Origin: Pogona vitticeps
Lineage: Eukaryota > Chordata > Lepidosauria > Squamata > Agamidae
Reading direction: 5' to 3'
DNA length: 64,000 nt
Assembly: GCF_051106095.1 (NCBI RefSeq)
Contig: NC_135785.1
Location: forward strand, 224,621,045 to 224,685,044
Position 1 is the stretch's first letter, and every line of letters starts with the position of its first letter. The position numbers were made by a program, and so were the translations under genes. The notes under the pieces were generated by a model. It was not told the DNA's origin. It searched no databases and saw nothing but the letters and a program-made list of their open reading frames with translations. Below are positions 23,764 to 34,988 of the stretch, piece by piece.

Positions 23764-23861
23764 CTATAGAAAAGACAGATACCATTTTACTCTTAATCTT
23801 TGAATATGGCATATATTCTTTTCAAGACAGTATCCTCAAGAAATCTGGATGCCACTCTGGT

Positions 23862-23975
23862 TGCAGATAGCTCAGTGGCTTATGTCTTTGGCTGCAAAGT
23901 TAGAGTTTGGGAGTTCAGTTCTCCACTGTGCCCCCATGAGAGGGGCTGGGTTCCTTCCAGCTCTGCAGTTCAAAG
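23862..23975 (+). mobile_element. tRNA-derived SINE (type 2), short
   Basis: GCAGATAGCTCAGTGGCTTA, then GTTTGGGAGTTCAGTTCTCC and CTTCCAGCTCTGCAGTTC: tRNA-like head with the CR1-like tail. It begins about 100 bp upstream of exon 2 (intron 1). Confidence 0.75.
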
Positions 23976-24057
23976 GCAAAAGTTAATTACAACAAATTAT
24001 TTCACACAGTTGCACATGTGATTACAAGCATGGGGGAAGAAAGCTTAGCATGAATTT

Positions 24058-24190
24058 GATGGAGGAACCACCGTCCCATAGCACCCCGAGAAAAAGGGCA
24101 CGGCAAACCACTTCTGAGTATTCTCTGCCTAGAAAACCCTGGAAATGATAGTCATGTCAGAATGGACTTGATGGCACAGAATTAATCAAT
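24058..24190 (+). mobile_element. SINE type 1, headless 3' part
   Basis: GCAAACCACTTCTGAGTATT, GCCTAGAAAACCCTGG and GACTTGATGGCACAGAATTA match the distal part of type 1 SINEs. The tRNA-like head is missing. It lies in the same orientation, 83 bp after the type 2 copy. Confidence 0.7.
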
Positions 24191-25078
24191 AGTTATTAAT
24201 CATAAGTAGCTGGTGGCTGTGAAGGGGGTACCTGCTTCATATTTATAACTGTGGAGCCTTCCTCCACTTCTTGATTGATATTATTTATATAATAATATAT
24301 AAACAGAAAAACAGCAGAGAAAACTATAAAAAAGTTTTAAAATAATAAATAAATATAATATTAAAAACAAATAAACCTATATGAAGATTAAAAAGCAAGA
24401 CAGAAACAATTTTAAAATATTAAACTTGATGCACAAACTCTCTTTGGCTGTAATTAAGGAAAACTACAAAAACAGCAAGCAATCCGAAGCTATATTCGTA
24501 GTTTGAAAATAAATAAAATTTAACAATAAGCCAGAAAAAGTAACTGATGGTGGAGATTATAGTTTGGAAAAAATCTCCTTTTTGGAGTATAACTTCCAGT
24601 CTTCTCCACCACCCCCACTATAATTCCCATGATAGGGCAGCCTAATAAATGTGGTCCCCCAAAGTAACTTCACATTTTGGATACAAGTGATTCATAATTA
24701 TTAGCAGCTAGAGGCATCATCTTGCATGACACAGAAGAGAGGTTTTGACAGTGTGCATGAATCCTCAGTTAGCTGTGGGTTCTTTTCTTTTCTCTTGTAA
24801 TCAATCTGTGTGGAGGCATTTCTGTACATTTCTGGAATCTAGGCTGCAAACAATTAGGATGTCAAAAGCAGCAGTATTTCCCCCCTTGTATTTTTCTCTC
24901 TCTTGTCATCTTCTGCTTTGAGATGCTTGAAATGAGCAAATTTACCATGTATGTCATTTGCTCAGGTGAGTAACTGATCAACTACTGTGTGATTTTCAGA
25001 AAGCCAGCACGTGTGCACAAGAAAAGCACATTTCAGTTTGCCACTCCTAGCATCCCCCTCCCCAATGCAGGATGTATG
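24191..25078. other. Intron 1 sequence
   Basis: Very A-rich at 24290-24440. A block at 24553-24640 with GGAGTATAACTTCCAG may be a worn hAT MITE. Nothing else is recognised. Confidence 0.4.
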
Positions 25079-25244
25079 TGTGAGGCCCCCAAGATGCGTG
25101 GAGTTACAAGAATCTTTTGAATCCCTTTTTGAACCCCCCTCCCCTCAATGTTGATGTAGCAATAAACATGGAACCGTTTGATTTGTTAACACCGTCTCGT
25201 CCTTTATTGGAGGAACCGACAGCCCCAGTAAACGAACCTTCACA
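25079..25244 (+). mobile_element. Fossil solo LTR, 5-bp target duplication
   Basis: A 166-bp unit starts TGTGAGGCC and ends CTTCACA, has an AATAAA signal near its middle, and is flanked by GTATG on both sides (25074-25078 and 25245-25249). No internal retroviral or retrotransposon region is present, so it reads as a solo LTR left by recombination between two LTRs. Family unknown; the LTR is short. The exact target duplication suggests moderate age. Confidence 0.75.
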
Positions 25245-25670
25245 GTATGACCTTCATCTTTCTCTATCAAGATACTCCTTCTCTTGACATTGACATTCTA
25301 GTGCCCGATATTTGCTAGCTGCTGAAAGCAATTAACTCAAATGTGTTTTTTTTTTTCATGCAAAGAATCACTGCCAGTTTATCCTAATACAAAGAATTAT
25401 TTCCCAGGTATTTCCTCCATCTGTATATTTTACAAAACACTAATAAGTTTCCACTTCTACACATACAGATCCACTGCTGATTTAATCTGTCTCTGAGAAG
25501 ACTTCATTGTATGTGTCCCCTGGGATTTTGTTAGGCTAGACAAATGCATCCTACATGCCTCACTGCTCAAAAGATTTTGACTGCTACTTCTGAATGTGAA
25601 CCTTGGCCAATCCTTATACACAAAAGACTCTGTACTTCTGTCTGCAAAGAAGCCCAAGATGTAGATTAGT

Positions 25671-25950
25671 AATAATGGTGTGCTGTCAAGTTGATTCTAA
25701 ATTATGGTAATCCTTTCCGGGGTTTTCTAGGTATGGAGTCCTCAGGATTACCTGGTTTACCATTTTCTCCTTCTCAGGACCCCATTGTTGCGTGTCCTGC
25801 ACTCTGGGATGATCGAGAACAGATCCTGCCTCTCCTCTGTATGACAACTTTTCAAATATTTGAAAACTGCTATCATATTACCCCTCAGTCTTCTCAGGAT
25901 GTTCTGGGGCTGTGCAGTTTGTCCAAGGTGATATATGTAGTCTTGTCCTT
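25671..25950 (-). mobile_element. SINE type 1 interrupted by a CR1 piece
   Basis: The tail half lies at 25671-25779 (on plus: TGCTGTCAAGTTGATTC, GGGGTTTTCTAGGTATGG) and the continuation at 25890-25950 (TTCTGGGGCTGTGCAGTTTG). About 110 bp of foreign sequence separates them. Confidence 0.8.
25780..25889 (-). mobile_element. Internal CR1 fragment inside a SINE
   Basis: Nearly identical to 28141-28248 in the CR1 copy; it covers the region that contains GATCGAGAACAGATC. It has neither CR1 end. CTTCTCAGGA flanks it at 25770-25779 and 25890-25899. Confidence 0.9.
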
Positions 25951-27012
25951 TTAATGCATTTAACAATAGCTGTTACTTTTAATGTTTTAAGAGTTGTCCT
26001 CTGCTGGTAGCATTTTTATTTTTCTTTAAAAGCAAAATGCCATTGTATTTGGTGTTTAGGGATTGGCTTTGTCTATAGCACTAACCATTGATTAGAAAAA
26101 CAGTCATTTCCATTTAGTGAGTCAAACTGCCACTTAATGAAGGAGTTGGCTGAGTAAAGGAATGTACTGTACTGATCCTTATTTATTTTTTCCAGTTGGG
26201 ACTAGCTATAATCTATTTCCCTTTTTTGTTGTTGTTGTTGGTAATTACTTCACGTCTGCTCACATGCATACACTATGAAACAACACGTTTCTTCCATGCC
26301 CTGTTGGTGCTGTAAATGAGATTAAGATATTAAAGGCATTACCTGGCTAGGGGGCACTGAATCCACCTGGATGCTCACACTCTGCACAAATCAAGTATCA
26401 ATGTGCCACCTTTCACAAATGCCAACAGCAATCAGCATCATGAGAGATAATGCTCTCCCTTTCTGCTGTTCCAACAAAATCCTTGATTTCAACCTATCTC
26501 AAGGTACTTCACATTTTGATCCTCAGAAAACTGGAAGGTAAGTATTTTTTAGAGGCAAGAGCTTTTTCAGCCTGAAGCCAGAAGAGGTAAACAAAGATTT
26601 TGCCTTCTGTCATACTGAATGTAAGTGACAGTGAGCTGGCATGAAACCATGTGAAAAGAAAAAGCCCAGAAAATGGGTTAGTCATACTCTGATCATTCAG
26701 GATGAGCTAAGCCAGCTGTGGCTTGCAAAGAGTACAAATAAAATTCTCATGTGAATTAAGAAATGCATCAACATCTAGAAAGCTATTAAGGGGAACTGTG
26801 AGCTAGGAATGCAATATGGTACACATGGTAACCAATTTGTACAGCACTTAACATATCACTCTTATGCCACTGGATGGGACTTGAAGATACCTTTGAAAAT
26901 TTACTGGTTTGCAGTACATCTTCCCAAATCTCCAAAGGCTATGCTGGATGGGGAACTGTGAACATGAAGTGTGAATTTTCCAGGCTGTGGACTGAACAGA
27001 GATAGTCTAGTG
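25951..27012. other. Intron 1 sequence, nothing recognised
   Basis: No exon or known repeat, only short T-rich runs. Confidence 0.45.
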
Positions 27013-27148
27013 CAGTGGTTCCCAACCTTGGGCCTCCAGACGTTCTTGGACTTCAACTCCCAGAAATCCTGGCCAGCAGAGGTGGTGGTGAAGGCTTCTG
27101 GGAGCTGTAGTCTAAGAACATCTGGAGGGCTAAGGCTGGACACCACTG
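27013..27148. mobile_element. hAT MITE, 136 bp, perfect 8-bp target duplication
   Basis: It begins CAGTGGTTCCCAACCTTGGG and ends GGCTGGACACCACTG. The interior is palindromic (GTTCTTGGACTTCAACTCCC against GGGAGCTGTAGTCTAAGAAC). GTCTAGTG flanks it at 27005-27012 and 27149-27156. Confidence 0.95.
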
Positions 27149-27644
27149 GTCTAGTGCATATCCTTCCCTAGAGCAGAATTACTAAATTCCCTGTACATTC
27201 TTGGAAAAGTTCCATACTAGCCTTTCCTTCAAAGCTTTCAGGAGAGGATGTACCCAAGAAGACTCACATCTTCCTGTTAATTACAATTCTTTGGCTACAA
27301 TTCTATTACTGTTTGCATAACTTCCTGTGGCTAAATGCAACTAATTGATGAAGTGACAGAACAAACTCTGGTTGTGCAACTGAATGTATAGCAGGCATGT
27401 GCCTGAAATATGGCCCAGCATCTTATTAATTCACTACAATTAGCTGCAGAAAGTTATGCAAGTCTTACACGAACACCAGTAGGTTTCTGGCTTTTGGGTA
27501 TCCATTTGTAATCCATTTTACACATAAAATAACACTTCTGGGGTTCTGTTTTTCAAATTAATTCACAGAAAGTGCTACAGTGCTATATTAGGTTCATGAT
27601 ATTATTGTATCACAAAAGTAGCATACATTATTACAATATGAATT
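27149..27644. other. Intron 1 sequence
   Basis: Nothing recognised. Confidence 0.45.
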
Positions 27645-27775
27645 GCTGGTTGGCTCAGTGGTTTAGGTATCTGGCTGTGGAGCCAGAGGCTGGGAGTTCA
27701 GTATCCCACTGTGCCTCCTTGACAGGGGCTGGACTTCATAGGATCCCTTCCAGCTCTGCAATTCTAAGGTGATGA
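27645..27775 (+). mobile_element. tRNA-derived SINE (type 2, CR1-like tail)
   Basis: GGTTGGCTCAGTGGTTTAGG (A box), GGCTGGGAGTTCAGTATCCC (B-box region), GACAGGGGCTGGACTTCATA and CCTTCCAGCTCTGCAATTCT, followed by GATGATGAC. Confidence 0.85.
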
Positions 27776-27923
27776 TGACTGACAAACTTGTAATTTAAAA
27801 ACTTGTCAGAATAGGAATCAAGTTAGTAAGAATGCAATTTTATAGGTGTTTCTGTAATTTCTCTTAGCAGGCACTCATTTTACCAGCAAGATAGAACCAT
27901 GGACACCATTTTGAACTCTTATA

Positions 27924-29013
27924 TAATCATAGATAATATAAGTGAATTGAAAGGGGCGTACAATCAAGTCCAATCCCCTGCTCAAGGCGGGAATAAATCA
28001 AAGCATATCTGCCAGGTGATTATCTAAGCTCTTCTCGAATGCCTCCAGTTGTTGGAGCACTCACCAGCTCCCGAGGTAATTGGTTTCACTGTCGGAAGTT
28101 TTTCCTGATAGTCAACTGAAATCTGGCTTCCTTTAACTTGACCCCATTGTTGCGTGTCCTGCACTCTGGGATGATCGAGAACAGATCTTGCCTCTCCTCT
28201 GTATGACAACTTTTCAAATATTTGAAAATTGCTATCATATTACCCCTCAGTCTTCTTTTCTCAAGGCTAAACATGCCCAATTATTTCAGCCTTTCCTCGT
28301 AAGGCATGGTTTCTAGCCCCTTGATCATCCTTGTCGCTCTCCTCTGAACTTGTTCCAATTTGTTAGCATCCTTCTTGAAGTCTGGCGTCCAGAACTGGAC
28401 ACAATACTCAAGGTGAGGCCTAACCAATGCTGAATACAGGGGGACTAGCACCTTGTGGGATTTGGAAACTATACTATTAATGCAGTCTAAAACAGCATTT
28501 TAGCCACATCACACTGTTGGCTCATATTTAGCTTGTGATCTACAACAATTCCAAGATCCTTCTCGCTTGTAGTTTTGCTGAGCCAGGTATCCCCCATCTT
28601 GTAATTGTGCAATTGGTTTCTTTTTCCAAGGTGCAGTACTTTGCATTTATCCCTGTTGAACTTCATTCTGTTGCTTTCGGCCCAGTGCTCCATCCTATCA
28701 AGGTCATTTTGAATTTTGTTTGTGGCTTCTAGGTTATTAACTATTCCACCCAATTTAGTATTATCTGCAAATATGACAAGCATTCCCTACACTCCCTCAT
28801 CCAAGTCATTAATAAAAAATATTGAAGAGCACCAGGCCCAGGACTGAGCCTTGGGGTACCCCACTAGTTACCTCCTCACAGTTAGAGAAGGACCCATTAA
28901 TCATCATCCTCTGAGTACGATTCTGTAGCCAATTGTGCATCCATCCAACACTTCATCTATCCAGCCCACACCTAGTTAGCTTGCTAATCAGGATATCATG
29001 GGGCACTTTCATC
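27924..29013 (-). mobile_element. CR1 LINE, 5'-truncated, 3' third of ORF2 and 3' end
   Basis: On the minus strand: HDILISKL, then SGVPQGSVLG (palm region; at about 28840-28870), a catalytic-site FADNTKLGG (FADD changed to FADN, about 28760), DRMEHWAESNRMKFNRDKC (28640-28700), SEKDLGIVVDHKLN and, further 3', EKRRLRGNMIAIFKYLKSC. These are standard CR1 reverse transcriptase and C-terminal motifs. The 3' end reads CAGGGGATTGGACTTGATTG and TCTATGATTATAT. Frame changes and a lost catalytic Asp show it is dead. The 5' border is set where CR1 likeness fades. Confidence 0.93.
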
Positions 29014-29883
29014 TCTATTACATGTTTGGAAGAAATGCCAAAGGACGCATCACAGCTATATAAAGCTTTTCTCTCCAAGATCCTGTTAATTTTATCATTA
29101 AGACAGGATGTGCTTGAATAGGCTCAATTTAAATTCAGTTCACGTCTCTCATCTGTCTTGCAAGACTGCATCTGTACACATGAGTCCAAATTCTTCCAGT
29201 GGTGATAGGAAAAAGGGAGCACAAGGGTACTCAATGCACATCATTCTCAGCAAAAATGATGGCATCATCTGACAGAAAACCTGAGAAATGAAATAACACG
29301 AAGTGTTTTACTTCCTACTATTTTACAATACGGTTTCATCTCCATTTCTCTCCATTTCCTCTCCACCCCAGCATGCACTACTAGATGTAATCTGATACCT
29401 CAGCACCTGCTATTGATTCTTGAATCAGCATTCTGCAGACTTTACCTGGAGAAATTAGCTGACACACTAGCAAAAATTTGGACTTCCATGCTTCTTTCCC
29501 CACACTCTTTTTTGAGCCATCCATCTTGTTAAAGAATAATAGAGAACTTGAACACTTGCAAACATTGTGGAATTTTAGTAGCATGGGTGATTTCCAGAGC
29601 TGCAGGTGCCACCTGTGCCCAATCGATGACTTTGGAAAGATACAGCTGCTCCCGTGATCTCCAGCACCACCCAAAAAGTTATCTAAAAAAACTAAGTGAA
29701 AATTTCTCCTTCTACTCTCCAGTGACCACATTATATAAAATAGAAAATGAGGGGTGGGGACCAGATGCTTGGGAGTCCTCAAACATAGCAAAACTGTTCC
29801 TACACCCATAGAAAGCACAAGTGGACTTTTTGAGTCAATGTTTTACCATTTTTAAAAAAACGTATGCAGCTTTGGCCTCATCT
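29014..29883. other. Intron 1 sequence, nothing recognised
   Basis: Open frames on both strands near 29380-29818 overlap each other and lack motifs. I see no exon. Confidence 0.45.
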
Positions 29884-29893
29884 TTACCACCCA

Positions 29894-30236
29894 GGGATGT
29901 GGTGGCGCTGTGGGCTAAACCGCAGAAGCCTGTGCTGCAGGGTCAGAAGACCAGCAGTCGTAAGATTGAATCCACGTGACGGAGTGAGCTCCCGTCGCTT
30001 GTCCCAGCTCCCGCCAACCTAGCGGTTCGAAAAGTGTGCAAATGCGAGTAGATAAATAGGGACCACCTTGGTGGGAAGGTAACAGCGTTCCATGTCTAAG
30101 TCGCACTGGCCATGTGACCACGGAAGATTCTCTTCGGAAAACACTGGCTCTATGGCTTGGAAACGGGGATGAGCACCGCCCCCTAGAGTTGAAAACGACT
30201 GGACAAACATTGTCAAGGGGAACTTTTACCTTTACC
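29894..30236 (+). mobile_element. Sauria SINE, full length, 10-bp target duplication
   Basis: It begins GGGATGTGGTGGCGCTGTGG, has the tRNA-like head, GTGGGAAGGTAACAGCGTTC and GAGCACCGCCCCCTAGAG, and ends in TTTTACCTTTACC. TTACCACCCA flanks it at 29884-29893 and 30237-30246. It lies opposite in orientation to the copy at 20573. Confidence 0.95.
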
Positions 30237-30246
30237 TTACCACCCA

Positions 30247-30382
30247 TATAACAATAATCTTAGAACTGCAGAGCTTAAAGGGACCCTATGGATCATCGAG
30301 TCCAGCCCCTGTCAAGTGGAGACTTGAACTCCCAACCTCTAGCTCTGCAGCCAGTTATCTAAACCACTGAGCTATCCAGCAT
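30247..30382 (-). mobile_element. tRNA-derived SINE (type 2)
   Basis: On the minus strand: GGATAGCTCAGTGGTTTAGA, GAGGTTGGGAGTTCAAGTC, GACAGGGGCTGGACTCGATG and GCTCTGCAGTTCTAAGATTA. It sits directly after the Sauria SINE's target duplication. Confidence 0.85.
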
Positions 30383-30462
30383 TCAAACAGCATTGCCTGC
30401 TTGTGTACTTTGCTTTGCTCTCATGGACCAATATGACTACAATTCTTCATTACTTGTGTTGT

Positions 30463-31154
30463 TTGTGACAAATTAAGAATCTATGGATTTGTTTTACTGT
30501 AGCAATGTTTTTATCGTATAATTTGCAAGGACTTCAGACTGATATTATTACCTGCTGGTCAGAGTACACCAAGTATCAAGATTTTCAAGCCCTTGCTATG
30601 ACTCTTCATTAGCTCTAATGTCAAGTGGGGCTAATCTGTTACATATACTAATGGTTTTCCCATCAGTAATCAGCCTAATTTGTTGCACTGGGAAAAAGCT
30701 TCATATTTTAAACCCACATAAGCATTTCAGAGCCAGCCAACTGCAAAGAATCATGGGGACTGTCAGCTAAACAATACTGTAATAAGCAACCGAAAATCTA
30801 AAAGAGGTCTGTAAAAATTCTCACTTTTCTTCCTTTGCCCTAAATATAAGCATTTTACAATGATCTGTATCATACTGCACATTCACAAGAAAATCCTCTG
30901 ATTTGAACTGCTTATCACAATGGAACGTGGTGAGCAACTTACTGAAAGCACACAATGTAGATAAAACTATTATATGTAAATGTGTGTGTGTTTATCACAT
31001 ATACACACAAAAATATAATTGAAATCAATTAATTAAAGGAGTGTATCTTTAAAACCAGATCAGACTTAGGACAAAATACTGTATGTTATTTTATACTGAT
31101 GTCCAGCTTAGTTATTTTTACATGCCACAAGTCAATTCCAATGTATGGCAACCC
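30463..31154 (+). repeat. Dispersed duplication, copy B
   Basis: Collinear partner of 21902-22536, longer by a small TG/CA-rich insertion near 30960-31020. It ends in the first 40 bases of a type 3 SINE tail, then leaves homology. Confidence 0.9.
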
Positions 31155-32025
31155 CTTGGAGGTACATAGTCACCTATCGATTTCTCTGTTTCATCCAATA
31201 TGTAGGCTCTGTTCTTCCCAGTATGCAGCCAAATTAAAAAGGAAAAGACAAGTACATGTAGCACCTATGCTAATTACTCGTACTGCTTTTCTAAAACCGT
31301 ATAACTTTTTTGCATGAATTTACAATGCACGTGTGAGTATATCACAATCTGATTACTCCTGCTGGCATTTGCTCTTAAACAGTATGTATTCCATTGCAAA
31401 ACTTCACAAAATGCTACCTTGGGTCACTTAAGGAAAGTGTATTTTTCTGTTATTTTCTCACTGCAAGCTCTGAATTGTGCTAGGACTGAGGTTAAAGTTG
31501 ACCCACTTGGAAATGTACCTACCAAAATATTATGGGGCTTGAGGATTCAGATCATTAACAGGGCTGATTAGCTTCTTAAAACCAGCTTTAAAGTAAAAGC
31601 TAATCAAAGTGCCTATTGGAGCAATTGAAGGGTGCAAACATTATGTTGACAAATTAAGCTAACACATCAAATAATGAAACTATTCTGACAAGCATACTGA
31701 TTTCATACTGTTCTGTTTCATGGTTTAGCAAAGAGATTAGCAAAGCTATTAACAGAGGCTATTTAAGGTCAAACTGTGTAACATCTACAGCTCCATTTAC
31801 TTCCTGTTTCAAAGCTGCCTGGCTGCTTATACTGTAGTTGAGGCTAGGAAAATGTTAGGGTCATGGATGCCCAACTCTTCCTTCCTGCTGTCTTCCAACC
31901 AAAACTGTAATTTCTAAGCTGTGTTGCCAAGGGAGATATTTTTTTCCATTTCATAAATCACTTTTAAAAATGAGTGTTCAAATGTTCCATTGTTTTTAAC
32001 TCCTACTGCCATTGTCCTTTCAGCG
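31155..32025. other. Intron 1 sequence, possible conserved element
   Basis: Free of repeats. At 31558-31770 there are several GATTAGC/GCTAATC words and an ATCAAAG, the look of a homeodomain/TCF-rich enhancer, but this is only a pattern. Confidence 0.3.
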
Positions 32026-32250
32026 GATAATCAGTCAAGTTAATTTCGACTTGTGGCGACCCTTTTCAGGGCTTTCCAGGTAGAGAATACTCAGATGTGG
32101 CTTACCATTCCCTTCTTCTGGGGTGCCCTGGGATTATGCAGTCTGCCCAAGGTCACACAGGCTAGCTCTGTGCACAGGAAGTACAGTGGGGAATTGAACT
32201 CCAAACTTCTTGCCTCCATAGCCTGATACCGAAATTGAGCTATCCAGCTA
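32026..32250 (-). mobile_element. tRNA-derived SINE (type 1), near full length
   Basis: On the minus strand: a head with GTTTGGAGTTCAATTCCCC, GCACCCCAGAAGAAGGGAAT, CTACCTGGAAAGCCCTGAAA and a tail of GGGTCGCCACAAGTCGAAAT. Confidence 0.85.
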
Positions 32251-33354
32251 TCTCCAGCTCCTCAGGAAGGATGTAATATTGATGTTTTCATTTGTATAAA
32301 TCGAACAAATAAATAAAATTGTTTTGTCCCTTCACTTCTTCTCCATTTAAGATAAAAATAAAAATTAAAGCATAAGTTCCAGGTTACAGTAATGTATATT
32401 TTTGACAAATTGGATGTGAAAGGTGATCTGAATCCCCAGTCAGAATTTGCACTTTTGGAGAGAACTCGAATAACCTCTGTGCTAAGCAATTATGGACTGG
32501 CCTGCCCACTATACTCCCAGGAAGCTCGATTAGCTAGCATCCAGTTTTAAGTACTGTACACTGTTTCACTTGAACTGCAAGGGCAGAATCATAACTATGC
32601 CTTTGCAGAGATTAAAGAAAAGGGAGGAGCAACGTCTTTTCTTCAGTTTTGCTATCCCTGCATTGACTTACAGTCATGACTGCTAAGAAAGCAGATGGCC
32701 AGCTTAGCTGCCTTTGCTCTAATTCAGTGAATCTCTTCAGGATCTTGCTCAGATTGACCTCCGTGGATTTTCCTTTACTGCACTGATCCTAGACTAGCTT
32801 TTGAAGGGTACTACTCACCCAAGTATTTTGTTGGGTTTTCCTCATTCTCAGCAGAGGATAGGGAACATTCATTCACCAGAAAATGATTCTGCAGTGAGTC
32901 AATGTATCAGAATGGAACTTTAGCACATAACTGTTTTTTATCTAATAGCTTGTACACTCTTCCGAAGGTACTGTAATATAGACATATTACAACTGAACAG
33001 AGAGGTTCAGGTGGATGAGCTGATCCTTTCAACATCTGGGCCTTACCCTCAAATTATATGACGTTGCATGGATTTCCCTGAATGTCTTCACTAAGATGCA
33101 GGACCCACACCTTATATTCTATTGAACTGGGGAAGGGGGAAATGAAATAAGAAATGTGGAGCCTCTTATAGGTCAAGAGAGGTCTAAGTCCCTTCTGTTT
33201 TCTGACAAGATGGGACAAAGTCCACTGACTCAAGCAATGTTGTTTTATTTACATCCTATGCCTGCTTTCTGGAGACAGAATTCCTCAGGCAGTCTGTAAT
33301 GTGAAGCTTGTTATGATATGAAAACTATATTAGCAATTACAGCATCTGGAAACA
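32251..33354. other. Intron 1 sequence, nothing recognised
   Basis: No exon or repeat that I can name. Confidence 0.45.
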
Positions 33355-33512
33355 TAGTTGCTTTGTATTGTAGGAAGCTATTAATCCATCGAGCTCAGCA
33401 CTTTTTACACTATCTGCTGGCATTTTTCAAGGTTTCAGATCTCAGGTGCCCTTCCAAGCCCTCCATGGAAAAACATTGAAACTGGGACCCGCTGCATGCA
33501 AAGCAGAGGACC
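33355..33512 (-). mobile_element. Old tRNA-derived SINE fragment (type 5)
   Basis: On the minus strand: CCTCTGCTTTGCATGCAGCG, GGTCCCAGTTTCAATG, then GAAACCTTGAAAAATGCC and AGATAGTGTAAAAAGTG. This follows the pattern of an old amniote SINE, with a B box merged with GCATGCAAAGCAGA. It is heavily worn. Confidence 0.55.
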
Positions 33513-34986
33513 TACAGTATTATTTTTTATAGTCCATTCCATAATTTATCCTGAGAATTTTATCACTGTATTACCTTTCTCTTGGCCGGTGGATTTAAAT
33601 AAGAAAACTTCACCAGTTAAATTTTGGAAACAATCTGCACCATTCAATGCTAATTTAAGATTAACTTGCTGCAGCTTTTGGAAGATATCAATAACTATAG
33701 TCACTTGGAGCTGATTTATCATATTATCTATCCTGGAAGAAACCTACATAATCTGATTGAAGGGGAGCCACATGGTTTTTAACCTGTAATGGGAGAGATT
33801 AGCAACTTTTCTTGCTTGTCCTAGAGGCTCCACTACACTCAAGAAAATGTCTGTGGGCACAGAAGTATCCGTATAGTCATTTACCCAGTTATGTACAATA
33901 TGCCAATGATACATCCACAGATATTGCATGGGCATAGTAGAGCTTCCATGAGACACATGCCACCCTTGCAGTGCAGGTCCTCTCTGCTGATTAGAATGGC
34001 ACTTCTGTTTTAACCTAATCTTTCAGCAGAAGTCTCACTGGCATATTTCTGCTGGTAGCTGGGTCCAAATTCTTCTGAAAATGCCAAGAATTTGGCCCCA
34101 CTATAATTTCAATTAGATGGGGCATTTAAAGAAAATAATTCTACGGCTGGAAAAAGGCCTCACTCTCAGAATTGCAGCGTGAAAACCTTGCTCTTCTGGG
34201 TGCGTGCTTTTTTACATTCTTATAACCATAGAATAAACTTGTATGCACTAAGGAGAAAAGATATGCATATATTAAATGTTACATACCAATGCTGGAAATA
34301 AATCCAAGTACTGTACTTTTTGTTTAGCTTTCTGTCTGTTATAGAGAAAGACATCAGCTTCTAGAGAGAAGGGACATGCAGTTAGGGTGGCCGTTTGTCC
34401 TACTTTAAGGGGGAACAGTCTTCAAATTGAAGGGCTGCCCAAGCTCAAGCCTCATTTTGAAGGTGTCCTCCATTTATGGGGGCTGCCCAGTTCATGTCTG
34501 ATTTAAATATAAAGAACCATAAGCAGGGATCTTGAATTTGCCAACCCATAGTTAGCATCTGGATAGGAGATTCCACAGACACACACCTGGCCTCCATCTA
34601 TACTACTTTAGCGCTGTCATTCCATCTCACTTATTTAAAAATACAAACCTTTACACCTGCACATATAACATGCAATCTTATGTAAATCAGAGTCCTCATT
34701 TATCCTCCTTTTCAGTGCTTTTTAAGTGGCCACTCTAGATAGCAGCCCTTACATATGTCATCCCCTCTCTAGCCAAAATGTTGTCTCAGGCTATGAGAAA
34801 CTGGCACACCAGAAGCCATGTTTTGGCCCGTCATCACCCACAGTCTAATATGAATGGTTGTGAACTTCAATCCTCTGCCAATTCCACTCCATCCCCTTTT
34901 TAGTTGGGATAGTAAAGGTATTAGAACAGACTGTGGACAATGGGAATTGCTTTAATAATATAGTTTCCTTTCCTTTGTTTCCACCA
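33513..34986. other. Intron 1 sequence with a possible hAT relic
   Basis: 34384-34736 starts TTAGGGTGGCCG and ends AAGTGGCCACTCTA, which could be worn terminal repeats of a hAT element of about 350 bp. No target duplication is evident. The rest is plain. Confidence 0.3.
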
Positions 34987-34988
34987 TA

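Noticed and set aside
28487-28783. Possible host gene with reverse-transcriptase-like protein
   Set aside because: All motifs are those of CR1, with a damaged catalytic box.
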